A stretch of 64,000 bases of DNA from contig CAVSWP010000011.1 in assembly GCA_963731665.1 (NCBI GenBank), positions 434,001-498,000 on the forward strand. The letters are read 5' to 3'. Each line of letters starts with the position of its first letter. Position 1 is the stretch's first letter. A program made the translations under genes and the position numbers. The notes under the pieces are model-generated. The model did no database searches, was not told the DNA's origin, and was given only the letters and a program-made list of their open reading frames with translations. The stretch is from Chersky-840 sp035604715 (GTDB lineage Bacteria > Actinomycetota > Acidimicrobiia > Acidimicrobiales > UBA8190). Of the stretch, positions 33,381-42,026 are shown piece by piece.

Positions 33381-34658
33381 ATGGAACGTGGGGGCCCGTT
33401 CACCGGTGGGGAGTTTCCCGAAGATCCCGAGGGTTGGGGCGACGATATCGGCGCCCCCCAACGCGGCTGGATCTCGCCCGAAGACCGGTTGTGGCGCCAC
33501 CCTTCCGAGGTGTCGGGCGGCCTGTCCGGGGAGGTTCCGGCGCTCAGCGCCCCCGGGCTCGCCGGGCACCGTCAGCGGGCCCGACGGGCGTCGCTGGCCG
33601 CCGGTGTGGTGGGCGCGGCGGCGATCGCCACCACCCTGGCGGTGGTGCTCACGTTCGTCGACACCAAAGGAGCCACCACCGCGTTGCACAACGCCGCACC
33701 GGTCGGGTCGGAGATGATCACCGCCTCGACGACCTCGCTCACCTCCATGCCCATCGTCAGCCCCGACGTGACGCGCCTGGTCGCCTCGGTGCGGCCCTCA
33801 CTGGTCGGTCTCGAGCCACTGGACGCCAACGGGCCGTCGCACCTCACGGGCGTGGTGCTCCCGGGTGGCGAGCTGGTCGTGACCGCCGCGTCGGCGGTCG
33901 CCGGGGTCTCCGAGCTCAGCGTGGTCACCGCCACCGGGAGACGACTGCGTGGCCGGGTGGTCGGATCCGACGCGCACTCGGGCATCGCCGTCGTCGACAC
34001 CGATGGTGCACTTCCCCCGGCCACCTTCGCCGACGAAGAGGTCCAGCCCGACGACATCGACATCATGGCCTGTTTGTGCGGCGGCACCACCACCTCGTCG
34101 TCGGCAAGGCCATCGTCGTCGAGCGTCGGGGCGGCGGCCGCGGTGGGCATGGTCCAAGCGGTGGGGACCGGCGTCACCATCGCCGGAGGAGCCGACCTCG
34201 TGAACGCCATCGAGGCGGAGATGCCACTGGGGCCGTCGTCGTGGGGCGGCGTGCTTCTCGACAGCCGCGGCCGCGTCATCGGTATCCTCGACGGGCAGAT
34301 GAACGCCGGCAACGACGCCCTGGGGGTGTTCGTGCCGGCACCGCTCGCCGAAGGCGTGGCATTGGAGCTGGCCAAGACACACCGCGTCGATCACGGCTGG
34401 CTGGGTGTGGTGTGCTCCGATGAGGTCAACGGGGGCGCCGAAGTGACGAGCATCTATCCGGGCAGCCCGGCGTCGAAAGCCGGCCTCGAGCCCGGTGACG
34501 TGGTGGTCGCCGTGGGCGAGCACCGCGTGGACTCCATGGCCGATCTGCAAGAACGCCTGTACACCGTGCCGCCGGGCACCACCGTGCAACTGGCGGTGGA
34601 GCGCGGCCCGGGCAATGCGGTGATCAACGTGACATTGGCCGACTCGCCCGAAGGCTGA
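33381..34658 (+). CDS. HtrA/DegP-like PDZ protein with all three catalytic residues replaced (pseudoprotease)
   Basis: A 425-residue protein: cytoplasmic Pro/Gly-rich N-terminus, a membrane anchor (LAAGVVGAAAIATTLAVVL), a trypsin-like domain at about 125-320, and a PDZ domain at about 335-425 (GWLGVVCSDEVNGG, IYPGSPASKAGLEPGDVVVA). In the protease domain the His site reads VVTAASAVAG instead of VVTNAHVV. The Asp site reads SGIAVVDTD where TDLAVL is usual. The Ser site reads GPSSWGGVLLD instead of GNSGGPL. All three triad positions are therefore lost while the fold motifs remain. It probably binds rather than cuts its partners. It is divergent from mreB and 41 bp before the DUF2342 gene on the same strand. 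Confidence 0.85.
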   Translation: MERGGPFTGGEFPEDPEGWGDDIGAPQRGWISPEDRLWRHPSEVSGGLSGEVPALSAPGLAGHRQRARRASLAAGVVGAAAIATTLAVVLTFVDTKGATTALHNAAPVGSEMITASTTSLTSMPIVSPDVTRLVASVRPSLVGLEPLDANGPSHLTGVVLPGGELVVTAASAVAGVSELSVVTATGRRLRGRVVGSDAHSGIAVVDTDGALPPATFADEEVQPDDIDIMACLCGGTTTSSSARPSSSSVGAAAAVGMVQAVGTGVTIAGGADLVNAIEAEMPLGPSSWGGVLLDSRGRVIGILDGQMNAGNDALGVFVPAPLAEGVALELAKTHRVDHGWLGVVCSDEVNGGAEVTSIYPGSPASKAGLEPGDVVVAVGEHRVDSMADLQERLYTVPPGTTVQLAVERGPGNAVINVTLADSPEG

Positions 34659-34699
34659 CGTCCAGGCCGGCGGACCGGTGACGCCGGTGCCCGCATACG

Positions 34700-35962
34700 A
34701 TGCCAGGAGTGGCATTCCCAGGCCCGGGATCGGGCGGCAACTTCTTGGAGCAGATCCTCGGCGACCTGCTCCAGCTCATGGGGGGCTCGTCGCCGGGCGG
34801 GGCTCGCGTCGATCTGGCCCGGACGCTCGCCCAGGGTGTGGCGAGCGGCGGTGAGCCCGAGCCCAACGTCGACCCCGCCGACCGGATCCGGTTCGAGGAG
34901 TTGGCGCACGTCGCCGAGCTGCACGTGGCGGAGCTCACCGGACTTCCGATCACCCCGACCGGGGCCACCATCGAGATCGCCGCCGTCGCCCCCGGGGCGT
35001 GGGCGTGGCAGACCGTCGAGGACTGGCGGTTCCTGCTCGAAGCCATGGCCGAGTCGCCGGCGGCACCCGACGGCGCCGGGGATGAGTCCGCCGAGGACCC
35101 CTCCGGGCAGGGCGGCGCCCATAGCGCCGTGGACCCCGTCCTCGGCGACGACCTGGAGCCCGATTCCGGTCCCGCCGACCTGCTGGCCCGGTGGATGGCG
35201 ACGATGGGGCCGATGCTGGCCGCCATGCAGCTCGGGTCGGCGGTCGGACACCTGGCCCGCTCGACCATGGGCCCCTACGAGCTCCCCATTCCCCGCAGCA
35301 CCCCCCGCCTCCTGGTGGTGCCGGCCAACGCCACGCGCTTCGCCGAGGACTGGAGCCTCGATGCCGACGAGGTGCGCCTGTGGGTGTGCCTACGCGAGGT
35401 GACCTTGCACGCCGTGTTGTCGCGGCCACACGTCGCCGTGCGGTTGCGAGAGCTTCTGGTGCGGGTGGTGCAGGGCATGGCCGAGGAGACCTCCGGCCTC
35501 GTGGACCGCCTGCAGGGCTTCGACCTCACCCAACCCGAAGGGCTGCAGAGCCTGCTCGGCGATCCCACCGCCCTGATGAGCCTCGAGCCCTCACCGGCGC
35601 GCCGGCGCGCCGCCGAGGACCTGTTGGCCGTAGTGGCCGCCCTGCTCGGTTACGTCGAGCACGTCCTGGATCTCGCCGCCACCAGGCTGCTCGGCGGACG
35701 GGGGGCCATCGCCGAGGCATGGCGGCGACGCCAGGTCGACCGGGAGAACTCGGAGCGCGCCGCCGAGCTCATGCTCGGGCTGGACCTGGGCCCGGCGCAG
35801 ATCGACAGGGGATCGGACTTCGTGCGCGGGGTGTTCGAACGCGCCGGCGACGAGGGCCTGGCACGACTGTGGTCGAGCCCGCACACCCTGCCCACTCCGG
35901 CCGAGGTCGACGCCCCCGGGCTGTGGCTGGAGCGGATCGACCTCACCGAGACCGAGGGGTGA
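34700..35962 (+). CDS. DUF2342 / zinc-metalloprotease-like protein with altered active-site motif
   Basis: A 420-residue protein of the family called DUF2342 or 'zinc-dependent metalloprotease' (also linked by name to F420 genomes). Family landmarks are FLEQILGDLLQLM at the N-terminus, SAVGHLARSTMGPYELPIP, RLLVVPANATRFAEDWSLD, and the end FERAGDEGLARLWSSPHTLP. The expected zinc motif H-E-x-x-H appears as LWVCLREVTLHAVLSRPH, so both histidines at the canonical positions are replaced (Arg and Leu) while the Glu remains. An acidic Gly/Asp-rich insert at about 118-155 looks disordered. It follows the HtrA-like gene after 41 bp. It is probably catalytically inactive unless the shifted His is used. 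Confidence 0.85.
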   Translation: MPGVAFPGPGSGGNFLEQILGDLLQLMGGSSPGGARVDLARTLAQGVASGGEPEPNVDPADRIRFEELAHVAELHVAELTGLPITPTGATIEIAAVAPGAWAWQTVEDWRFLLEAMAESPAAPDGAGDESAEDPSGQGGAHSAVDPVLGDDLEPDSGPADLLARWMATMGPMLAAMQLGSAVGHLARSTMGPYELPIPRSTPRLLVVPANATRFAEDWSLDADEVRLWVCLREVTLHAVLSRPHVAVRLRELLVRVVQGMAEETSGLVDRLQGFDLTQPEGLQSLLGDPTALMSLEPSPARRRAAEDLLAVVAALLGYVEHVLDLAATRLLGGRGAIAEAWRRRQVDRENSERAAELMLGLDLGPAQIDRGSDFVRGVFERAGDEGLARLWSSPHTLPTPAEVDAPGLWLERIDLTETEG

Positions 35963-35966
35963 CCGG

Positions 35967-36296
35967 TCAGGCGGTGGTGGCGGTCTCTTCCTCGGGGATG
36001 CCGAGGTCCCACTCGAGCTCGAGGTTCTCGCGCTCGGCGTCGCGCACCACCCGCTCCCGATTGCGTCGGAACTGGGGATCGTGCGGGGGTAACAAGGTCA
36101 GGCGGGCGATCGTCCGGTCCCGGAAGGGGTCGATGACCGACGCCTCCCCGTAGGTCGACTGGACCTCCCAGTGCGGTGCCACAGGCCCCAGGTACACCAC
36201 CCGGACGTGCCCGCGCGGAGGTTGGGGCTCACCCTCCTCCTCGAGTTCGTCGACCACCGGGCCTCCTCGTGCTCGGCCCGCCCCGGCCGACTTCAC
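35967..36296 (-). CDS. Hypothetical small acidic protein
   Basis: A 109-residue soluble protein with no signal peptide or membrane helix. After a low-complexity acidic start (VVDELEEEGEPQPPRGH) comes a more regular core: VRVVYLGPVAPHWEVQSTYG and FRDRTIARLTLLPPHDPQFR, then RNRERVVRDAERENLELEW. I recognise no family. It converges on the DUF2342 gene with 4 bp between stops. Its position and codon use look genuine, but function is unknown. Confidence 0.6.
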   Translation of the reverse strand: MKSAGAGRARGGPVVDELEEEGEPQPPRGHVRVVYLGPVAPHWEVQSTYGEASVIDPFRDRTIARLTLLPPHDPQFRRNRERVVRDAERENLELEWDLGIPEEETATTA

Positions 36297-36562
36297 GGCC
36301 CGGGAGGGCCCGCCCAGACTAACGGGTGACGGAACTGGCCTCGCCCTCCGTATGCAGGGTCGGCAGCGTCACCGCCAAGCAGTCCCCGGGCCGTCCCCAG
36401 GGCCTCCGGTCGTGCTCCGCACCATGACCGGATGGCCCGCCCGGGGACGGCGAGGTCCGAGGATCGGTCGAGGAGTCCCCCATTCGAGCGGTTCTCGTCC
36501 CTGGGGGGCCGGGGACGGCCCGAAGGGCCCACTGGTATTGTGAGCGTGGCATCGGAGGCGTC

Positions 36563-36811
36563 ATGGGAAACGAGTGGATGGGCCGGGGCAAGTGCCGCGA
36601 CATAGACCCGGCGGTGTTCTTCCCGAGCGACGGCATCGGTGTCCAGAGCGCCCAGCGGATCTGCTCCGAGTGCCCGGTGAAGGGCCCGTGCCTCGAATAC
36701 GCCCTCGCCAACAAGGTGGACCATGGCGTGTGGGGCGGCACCTCCGAGCGCGAGCGTCGCCGCATCCTGCGCCGGCGCCGGATCTCGAGCCTCCAAGCCA
36801 GCCGCAACTGA
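36563..36811 (+). CDS. WhiB-family iron-sulfur transcriptional regulator (WhiB 1 of 2)
   Basis: An 82-residue protein with the four cluster-binding cysteines C11, C34, C37 and C43 (C-x2-C-x5-C in RICSECPVKGPCLEYAL). It also has the G[V/I]WGG turn in HGVWGGTSERERRR and a basic tail (RILRRRRISSL). WhiB proteins bind a [4Fe-4S] cluster sensitive to O2 or NO and partner the primary sigma factor. The AT-hook of WhiB7 is absent, so it is not that paralogue. It starts 29 bp before the formimidoyltransferase and is probably cotranscribed with it. The 266 bp upstream, with several GC hairpins, should contain its promoter. Confidence 0.95.
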   Translation: MGNEWMGRGKCRDIDPAVFFPSDGIGVQSAQRICSECPVKGPCLEYALANKVDHGVWGGTSERERRRILRRRRISSLQASRN

Positions 36812-36839
36812 GGCCCGAGGCGCCCCGGCGGCGCCCGGG

Positions 36840-37694
36840 ATGAGGCCCGTCGTGCTCGAGTGCGTCGTGAACGTGAGCGAGGGCCGCGACGGCGCCGTGG
36901 TGGCCGCCCTGGCCGACGCCGGGGCCGATGTCGTGCTCGACGTGCACAGCGACCCCGACCACAACCGTTCGGTGCTGACCCTGGCCGGGCCCGGCCCCGA
37001 TGTCGAGGACGCCGTCCGGGCGGTGGCCCGGGTGGCGCTCGAGCGCATCGACCTCCGTCATCACGAGGGGGCCCACCCCCGTCTGGGGGCCCTCGACGTC
37101 GTCCCCTTCGTCCCCCTCGATCGGAGCGGCGGCCCCGTGGGGCCCGGGGCCGACCTCACCCCGGCCGCCGGGGCCCGGGACCGGTTCGCGTCCTGGGCCG
37201 GAGCGGAGCTCGCCCTGCCGTGCTTCTGTTTCGGACCCGAGCGGTCGCTGCCCGAGGTGCGGCGCCAGGCTTTCGCGGCGCTCGCCCCCGACGCCGGGCC
37301 GGCGCAGCCCCACCCGAGCGCCGGGGCGTGCGCGGTCGGCGCCCGCGGCGCCCTCGTGGCCTACAACCTGTGGCTCACCACGCCCGACGTCGCCGTGGCC
37401 CGAGCCATCGCCTCCGCCCTCCGGGGCCCCGCCGTGCGGGCGCTGGGACTGGCTGTGGGCACCACGACCCAGGTGTCGTGCAACCTGGTCGACCCCTTCG
37501 CGTTCGGGCCGGCCGAGGTCTTCGACATCGTGGCCGGTCTCGCCCGAGAGGCGGGCACGGCGGTAGCCCGGGCAGAGCTCGTGGGCCTGGCCCCGGCCAA
37601 GGTCGTCGACAAGGTGCCGACGTCACGCCACCGCGCCCTGGACCTCGACCCGCAACGGACCATCGAAGCGCGCCTGTCGAGAACAGACTCCTGA
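36840..37694 (+). CDS. ftcD: Glutamate formimidoyltransferase (FTCD N-domain type)
   Basis: A 284-residue protein starting MRPVVLECVVNVSEGRD, matching the ECVPNFSEGR start of this family. HSDPDHNRSVLTLAGP carries the key D-x-x-H-N-R residues, followed by HHEGAHPRLGALDVVPFVPL (catalytic His region) and VSCNLVDPFAFGPAEVFD near the end. The enzyme moves formimino groups from formiminoglutamate to tetrahydrofolate; homologues of this length also act in 5-formyl-THF metabolism. The ATG at 36840 gives the standard N-terminus; longer frames upstream overlap whiB. The cyclodeaminase domain is absent, as in most bacteria. Folate one-carbon genes recur at 48-50 kb. Confidence 0.88.
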   Translation: MRPVVLECVVNVSEGRDGAVVAALADAGADVVLDVHSDPDHNRSVLTLAGPGPDVEDAVRAVARVALERIDLRHHEGAHPRLGALDVVPFVPLDRSGGPVGPGADLTPAAGARDRFASWAGAELALPCFCFGPERSLPEVRRQAFAALAPDAGPAQPHPSAGACAVGARGALVAYNLWLTTPDVAVARAIASALRGPAVRALGLAVGTTTQVSCNLVDPFAFGPAEVFDIVAGLAREAGTAVARAELVGLAPAKVVDKVPTSRHRALDLDPQRTIEARLSRTDS

Positions 37695-37734
37695 GGGCCT
37701 GAACCCCCGCAGGAGCGGAGCGGGCCCGCCAGAC

Positions 37735-38016
37735 TCAGGAAGCCGAGGCGGCGGCGCGGCGGCTCATGGCGCGGGCTCGGCGCAGACGCCGACGCTCGCG
37801 CTCGGACAGGCCTCCCCAGATCCCGAACTTCTCGCCGTTGGCGAGCGCGTACTCGAGGCAGTCCTCGCGCACCACGCAACCCCGGCAGACCTCTTTGGCC
37901 TCACGCGTGGATGCACCACGCTCCGGGAAGAACAGGTCGGGATCGACTCCCATACAGTTGGCTCTCGTCTGCCAGTCGCGGTCCTGGCGGCCAAACAACA
38001 GTGAAACTGCGTCCAC
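37735..38016 (-). CDS. WhiB-family iron-sulfur transcriptional regulator (WhiB 2 of 2)
   Basis: A 93-residue protein from a GTG with GGGGAGG eight bases upstream. Cysteines C21, C44, C47 and C53 form the cluster site (RANCMG, EVCRGCVVREDCLEYAL). FGIWGGLSERERRRLRRAR gives the conserved turn and basic DNA-contact tail. It resembles the essential WhmD/WhiB2-like or WhiB1-like group with their short N-termini, but the exact paralogue is uncertain. Two copies of a 14-bp word and a DnaA box lie upstream. It converges on the formimidoyltransferase gene. Confidence 0.94.
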   Translation of the reverse strand: MDAVSLLFGRQDRDWQTRANCMGVDPDLFFPERGASTREAKEVCRGCVVREDCLEYALANGEKFGIWGGLSERERRRLRRARAMSRRAAASAS

Positions 38017-38055
38017 CGGGCACGCCTCCCCTCACCATTTAAGTGGCATCTTTGT

Positions 38056-38084
38056 AATTACAGCTGTGTGAATTACAGCTGTGT
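38056..38084. promoter_or_regulatory. Tandem 15-bp repeat AATTACAGCTGTGT upstream of whiB
   Basis: Copies at 38056-38069 and 38071-38084 are identical and separated by one G. Each contains the palindrome ACAGCTGT, and the first joins a second palindrome TGTAATTACA (38054-38063). AT-rich sequence is rare in this GC-rich window. The repeat lies 40-70 bp before the whiB start, where a regulator or RNA polymerase would bind. Confidence 0.5.
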
Positions 38085-38244
38085 CATCATCGTTGATCCC
38101 ATGTGGAGGCGCAAGGGGAAATATCGAGCCGATCTCGACGTGTGCTCCACGCTGCGTGGCGTCCCCTCCGTCACGTAACGGAGTATCAGTCGACGCACCG
38201 TGGTCTAGTCACCGCGCCTTGCCGATAAATCCGAAAAGACACAC

Positions 38245-38253
38245 TTATCCACA
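38245..38253 (+). promoter_or_regulatory. Consensus DnaA box TTATCCACA
   Basis: A perfect 9-mer between the VWA gene's stop and the whiB promoter region. It is single, with no cluster of boxes or AT-rich unwinding element, so it is not an origin. It may be a titration site or link whiB expression to replication. Confidence 0.4.
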
Positions 38254-38297
38254 GGGGCTTCGTCGTCACGAACGGACGCAGCGTGACGAGAAGGGAG

Positions 38298-40328
38298 TTA
38301 TGCGCCGCGGCGAGTGGCCGAACGAACGGTGCGCCGATGCTCCAAGAAGTCGACGAGGACGTAGTCGCCAAGCGTCTCGGGAGTGGTGAAAAAAGCTCGT
38401 CCCCGGTTGAGCTTCGTCATCTGCTCGACAAAACCCTGCAGCGAGCGATTGGCATCGAGCATGAAGGTGTTGATGGTGATGCCGCCGCGCGTGCAGCGCA
38501 CCACCTCCTGCAGAGTCACGCGCACCGTCTCGGCCGTCGGCGGATAGCTGAACGACACTTCGAAACTCCCCGCACCGTCGGGGACGATGTGGGCGGTGGG
38601 CTCTCCGTCGGTGACCATGATGATCTGCTTGGTCCCGGCCCGGTGCGCCAGCATTTTCCGGGCGAGCATCAGCCCGTGCTGCATGTTGGTGCCGTAGACG
38701 AAGTCCCACGACACCTCGGGAAGGTCCTGGGGCTTGATCTCGCGGGCCACCTCGGAAAAGCCCACCAGTCCGAGGAAGTCACGGGGGAACTTGGTCGAGA
38801 TCAACGTGTGCAGCGCGATGGCGACCTTCTTGGCGGCCAGGAAGTTGTCGCGCATCGGCATCGAGAGCGAGAGGTCGACCATGAGGACCGTCGAGGCCTG
38901 GGTCATGTGCTCGGTGCGCGAGATCTCGAAGTCGTCGGGGACCAAATGGACCGGGGTGCCGACGCCGGACCGGCTCACGGCGTTGTGCACCGTCCGCTGG
39001 ATGTCGAGGGTGAAGGGATCGCCGAACTCGAAGCGCTTGGTCTGGCCCTCGGGCTCGTGCCCGGTGCCCACATAGGTGTTGCGGTGGCCGCCGAGGCGGT
39101 CCTTGGCCAGCTTGGAGAACAGGTCCGACAGCGCTCGTTGCCCGATGCGTCTGATTCCCAGGGCGGTGAGCTCGTAGCGGCCCTCGCGCTGTTCGATGAG
39201 CCCGGCCTCCTCGAGCTGCTTCGCCAGCCGGGCCAGGGCGTCGAGGGAGCGGGCGCCGTCCTCGCCGAGGTACTTGGCCACTTCGTCGAGGTCCACCTCG
39301 GCCAGCGCGCCCGGGGACGTGGCCGAGCGCAGGAACTGCTCGAGCTGGTCCATCTCCCCCAGGCGCCGGGCCGAGGCCGCCGCGTCGGCCAGGCCCATGG
39401 GGTCCGAGCCGCTGAATTGGTACCGCCGGCCCCAGCCGGCCCCGGGCACGGCCTTGCGCAGGTTCTCGGCCAGGCGGTCCATCTGCCAGCGCAGGTCCAT
39501 GTCCTCGAACAGCGAGGCCGCCAACGCCTGGAGCTGGGCCCGTTGCTCGGGGGACATGGAGTCGAGGGCGGCCTGCACCGCCGCCATCTGGGCGGCGAAC
39601 TGCTCGAGGAGCTCGTCGAGGGTCTGGGGGTTCCCGGGGAAGAAGTCCCCGAACGAATCCATGAACGACTCGAAGGACGGATCGAGCGCCTCACCCTGCT
39701 CGCGCTGCTCGATCATGCGGTTGAGGGCGTCGAGCATCTGCCGCACCCGCTCGAGCTGCTCGGGGTCGGGGTTGGTCATGGCTTCCGACATCTGGTCGAA
39801 GAAGCTCTTGGCGAGTTCCTCGCGCAGCTTCTCGAGCAGTTGCTCGAAATGCTCGCGCGCCTCGGAGGAGACGAAGTCGTAGTTCTGCAGTCCCCGCACC
39901 CGTCCGGCGAGATCCTGAGGCAGCAGGTCGAGCTCGACGCTGCGCTCGGCCACCACGTCGTCGGTGACCTCCCGGCGACGCTCGTCCCCCGACTCCCGGG
40001 CGTCGTCGGCGAGTGCCTGCAGCCCGGCGCGCTCCTCGGCCACCACCTCGTCGAGCTCCTGGGCGATCTCGTGGAACGCCCCCCCGAGGTCCCCGCTGTC
40101 GAGCTCTTCCTGACGCCGCTGACGCAGGCGTTCCATGAGCTCACGCAGTCCCTGCACCTGTTCGCCGTCGGGACGTCGGAAGCCCGAGGTGAGCAGGCGC
40201 CGGAGCGCCGCGTCGGGGTCGCCGTGGTAGAGCAGGTCGTCGGCGAGCTCGGAGAACAGGGCGTCGACCTGGTCCTCGAACCCGGTCTGGGTGCCGTCCC
40301 AGCGCCGGTAGTCCCAGCGCCGGGTCAT
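38298..40328 (-). CDS. VWA-domain protein, partner of a MoxR/chelatase-type ATPase
   Basis: A 676-residue protein with a Glu/Arg/Leu-rich helical N-terminal two-thirds (many ALA/E/R helices; NYDFVSSEAREHFEQLLEKL, QFAAQMAAVQAALDSMSPEQ) and a C-terminal von Willebrand A domain. The MIDAS motif is MVDLSLSMPMRDN, with Thr/Asp later in IIMVTDGEPTAHI. ATPase-VWA pairs remodel or metallate partner proteins. The start ATG overlaps the ATPase stop (ATGA, 40325-40328), so the two are translated together. The client protein is unknown. Confidence 0.9.
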   Translation of the reverse strand: MTRRWDYRRWDGTQTGFEDQVDALFSELADDLLYHGDPDAALRRLLTSGFRRPDGEQVQGLRELMERLRQRRQEELDSGDLGGAFHEIAQELDEVVAEERAGLQALADDARESGDERRREVTDDVVAERSVELDLLPQDLAGRVRGLQNYDFVSSEAREHFEQLLEKLREELAKSFFDQMSEAMTNPDPEQLERVRQMLDALNRMIEQREQGEALDPSFESFMDSFGDFFPGNPQTLDELLEQFAAQMAAVQAALDSMSPEQRAQLQALAASLFEDMDLRWQMDRLAENLRKAVPGAGWGRRYQFSGSDPMGLADAAASARRLGEMDQLEQFLRSATSPGALAEVDLDEVAKYLGEDGARSLDALARLAKQLEEAGLIEQREGRYELTALGIRRIGQRALSDLFSKLAKDRLGGHRNTYVGTGHEPEGQTKRFEFGDPFTLDIQRTVHNAVSRSGVGTPVHLVPDDFEISRTEHMTQASTVLMVDLSLSMPMRDNFLAAKKVAIALHTLISTKFPRDFLGLVGFSEVAREIKPQDLPEVSWDFVYGTNMQHGLMLARKMLAHRAGTKQIIMVTDGEPTAHIVPDGAGSFEVSFSYPPTAETVRVTLQEVVRCTRGGITINTFMLDANRSLQGFVEQMTKLNRGRAFFTTPETLGDYVLVDFLEHRRTVRSATRRGA

Positions 40329-41762
40329 CCCCGTCCCCGGTAGGTGGCCTTGGCCCCGGCCGCCTCCTTGTTCAGGCGCTTGGTCAGGTGCAGCCCCTCG
40401 AGGATGAACTCGGCGGCGGCGGCCACCGCCCCCGGGGTCTCTCCTCCGGCCAGGGCCAGCACGGGGCCCTCGAGCTCGGGCACCTGGGCCAGGACCTCGC
40501 TGTAGGCCGATGCCGGCAGGTCGTCACCGGCGTGGACCACCCGGGACTCGTCGAAGGCGCTCACGATCGGGCCGAGGTGCTCGGTGGGGCAGCGCCGCCG
40601 GAAGACCGAGAGCACGGCGGCGGAGAGCAGCCCCTGCAGAATGCGCTCTTCTCGACCTTCCTCGAGCGCCTCGATCTCGATCTTGCCCTGGGTGGAGGCG
40701 ACCAGCGCGCCCAGGTCGCTGATGCGGGGCACGGCGTCGGCCTCCCCCAGGCGAAGCGCCCGGCGCACGGCGTTGGCCGCCAGGGTCTCGTAGTTCGAGA
40801 TGCTGAGGCGCACCGACACTCCGGACCGCTGGTTGACGTGCGGGCTCTGGCGCGCCAGCTGCGACAGCTCGGCGACGATCTCGGCCATGAAGTCGGGGAC
40901 CTCGACGCGCGGGCCGCCCGGCGCGCTCGAGCGGCGGGCGGGCCTCTTGGTGGACGATGGCCAGCTCCGTCTCGGTGTCCTCGGGATAGTGGGTGCGGAT
41001 CTGGGCGCCGAAGCGGTCCTTGAGCGGCGTGATGATCCGGCCCCGATTGGTGTAGTCCTCGGGGTTCGCCGTCGCTACCAGCACCACGTCGAGGGGGAGA
41101 CGGACGGTGAAGCCGCGGATCTGCACGTCGCGCTCCTCGAGCACGTTGAGTAGGCCCACCTGGATCCTCTCGGCGAGGTCGGGGAGCTCGTTGATGGAGA
41201 AGACCCCCCGGTTCGACCGAGGCACCAAGCCGTAGTGCAGGGTGAGCTCGTCGCTCAGGTACCGTCCCTCGGCGATCTTGATGGGGTCGACCTCACCGAT
41301 GAGATCGGCGATCGACGTGTCGGGCGTGGCCAGCTTCTCCGAGAAGCGCAGTTCGCGGTGCACCCACGCCAACGGGGTGGCGTCACCCTTCTCGGCCACG
41401 AGGTCACGGGCGTGGCGCGACACGGGGAAGTAGGGGTCGTCGCGGATCTCGGAGCCCGCCACCACCGGCAACCACTCGTCGAGGAGCGAGGTGAGCGACC
41501 GCACCAGACGCGTCTTGGCCTGGCCCCGCTCACCCAGCAGGATGATGTCGTGCCCCGCCAGCAGGGCGTTCTCGAGCTGGGGCAGCACCGTGTCGTCGAA
41601 GCCCAGCACCCCTTCCACCAGGGGCAGCCCCTCGGAGATGCGAGCGGCCGCGTTGCGGCGCAGCTCGTCGTGGACCGGGGTCGACTCCCATCCCGACGCC
41701 CGCAGCTCGCCGAGGGTGGAGGGGAGGTCGGACGGGGGATCGGGGGGGATGGTGGCGCTCAT
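40325..41762 (-). CDS. MoxR/magnesium-chelatase ChlI-type AAA+ ATPase, with an apparent one-base frameshift
   Basis: The first frame (from the ATG at 41762) gives HDIILLGERGQAKTRLVRSL (Walker A), NRGVFSINELPDLAERIQVG (Walker B region) and VVLVATANPEDYTNRGRIIT (sensor 1), up to TELAIVHQEARPPLERAG. It then runs into nonsense. The expected continuation (GGPRVEVPDFMAEIVAEL, RSGVSVRLSISNYETLAANA) is in the next frame and ends at 40325. One extra G in the GGGCGG run near 40917 explains it. The downstream half and the coupled ATGA overlap with the VWA gene are intact, so a sequence error is more likely than decay. The ATPase should power the VWA partner. About 478 residues if joined. Confidence 0.8.
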
Positions 41763-42026
41763 GGCGCCGAGCCTAGGCCGGTGCGCCGGGGCCGCCGACA
41801 GCGCCCGCCGGGCCCACCTCCCTCGGAGTCTCTGGTGCGGAGCCTGTCCGAGGTGGAAAGATGATGGGCCGTCAGGCCCGGAGCGTCGCCGGATCCGATC
41901 GGGCGGCGTCTGATCGGAGGGAGACCAGGACCGGGCCGGTGCGAAGTGTCAGGGGTGGCCGCGTGCGCCAGCAGGTGAGAAGTCGACGGCTGGGAAGTCG
42001 CCAGACAGGAGGAGGACGACGAGCGC

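Noticed and set aside
36563..36811. WhiB7 (antibiotic-resistance regulator), suggested by the neighbourhood
   Set aside because: The C-terminal AT-hook (RGRP-type) is missing.
38245..38253. Replication origin
   Set aside because: A single DnaA box without a box cluster, AT-rich element, dnaA or dnaN nearby.
38283..40343. 686-codon plus-strand frame
   Set aside because: Antisense to the VWA protein; Leu/Gly/His-rich shadow of a Glu/Leu/Arg-rich helical protein.
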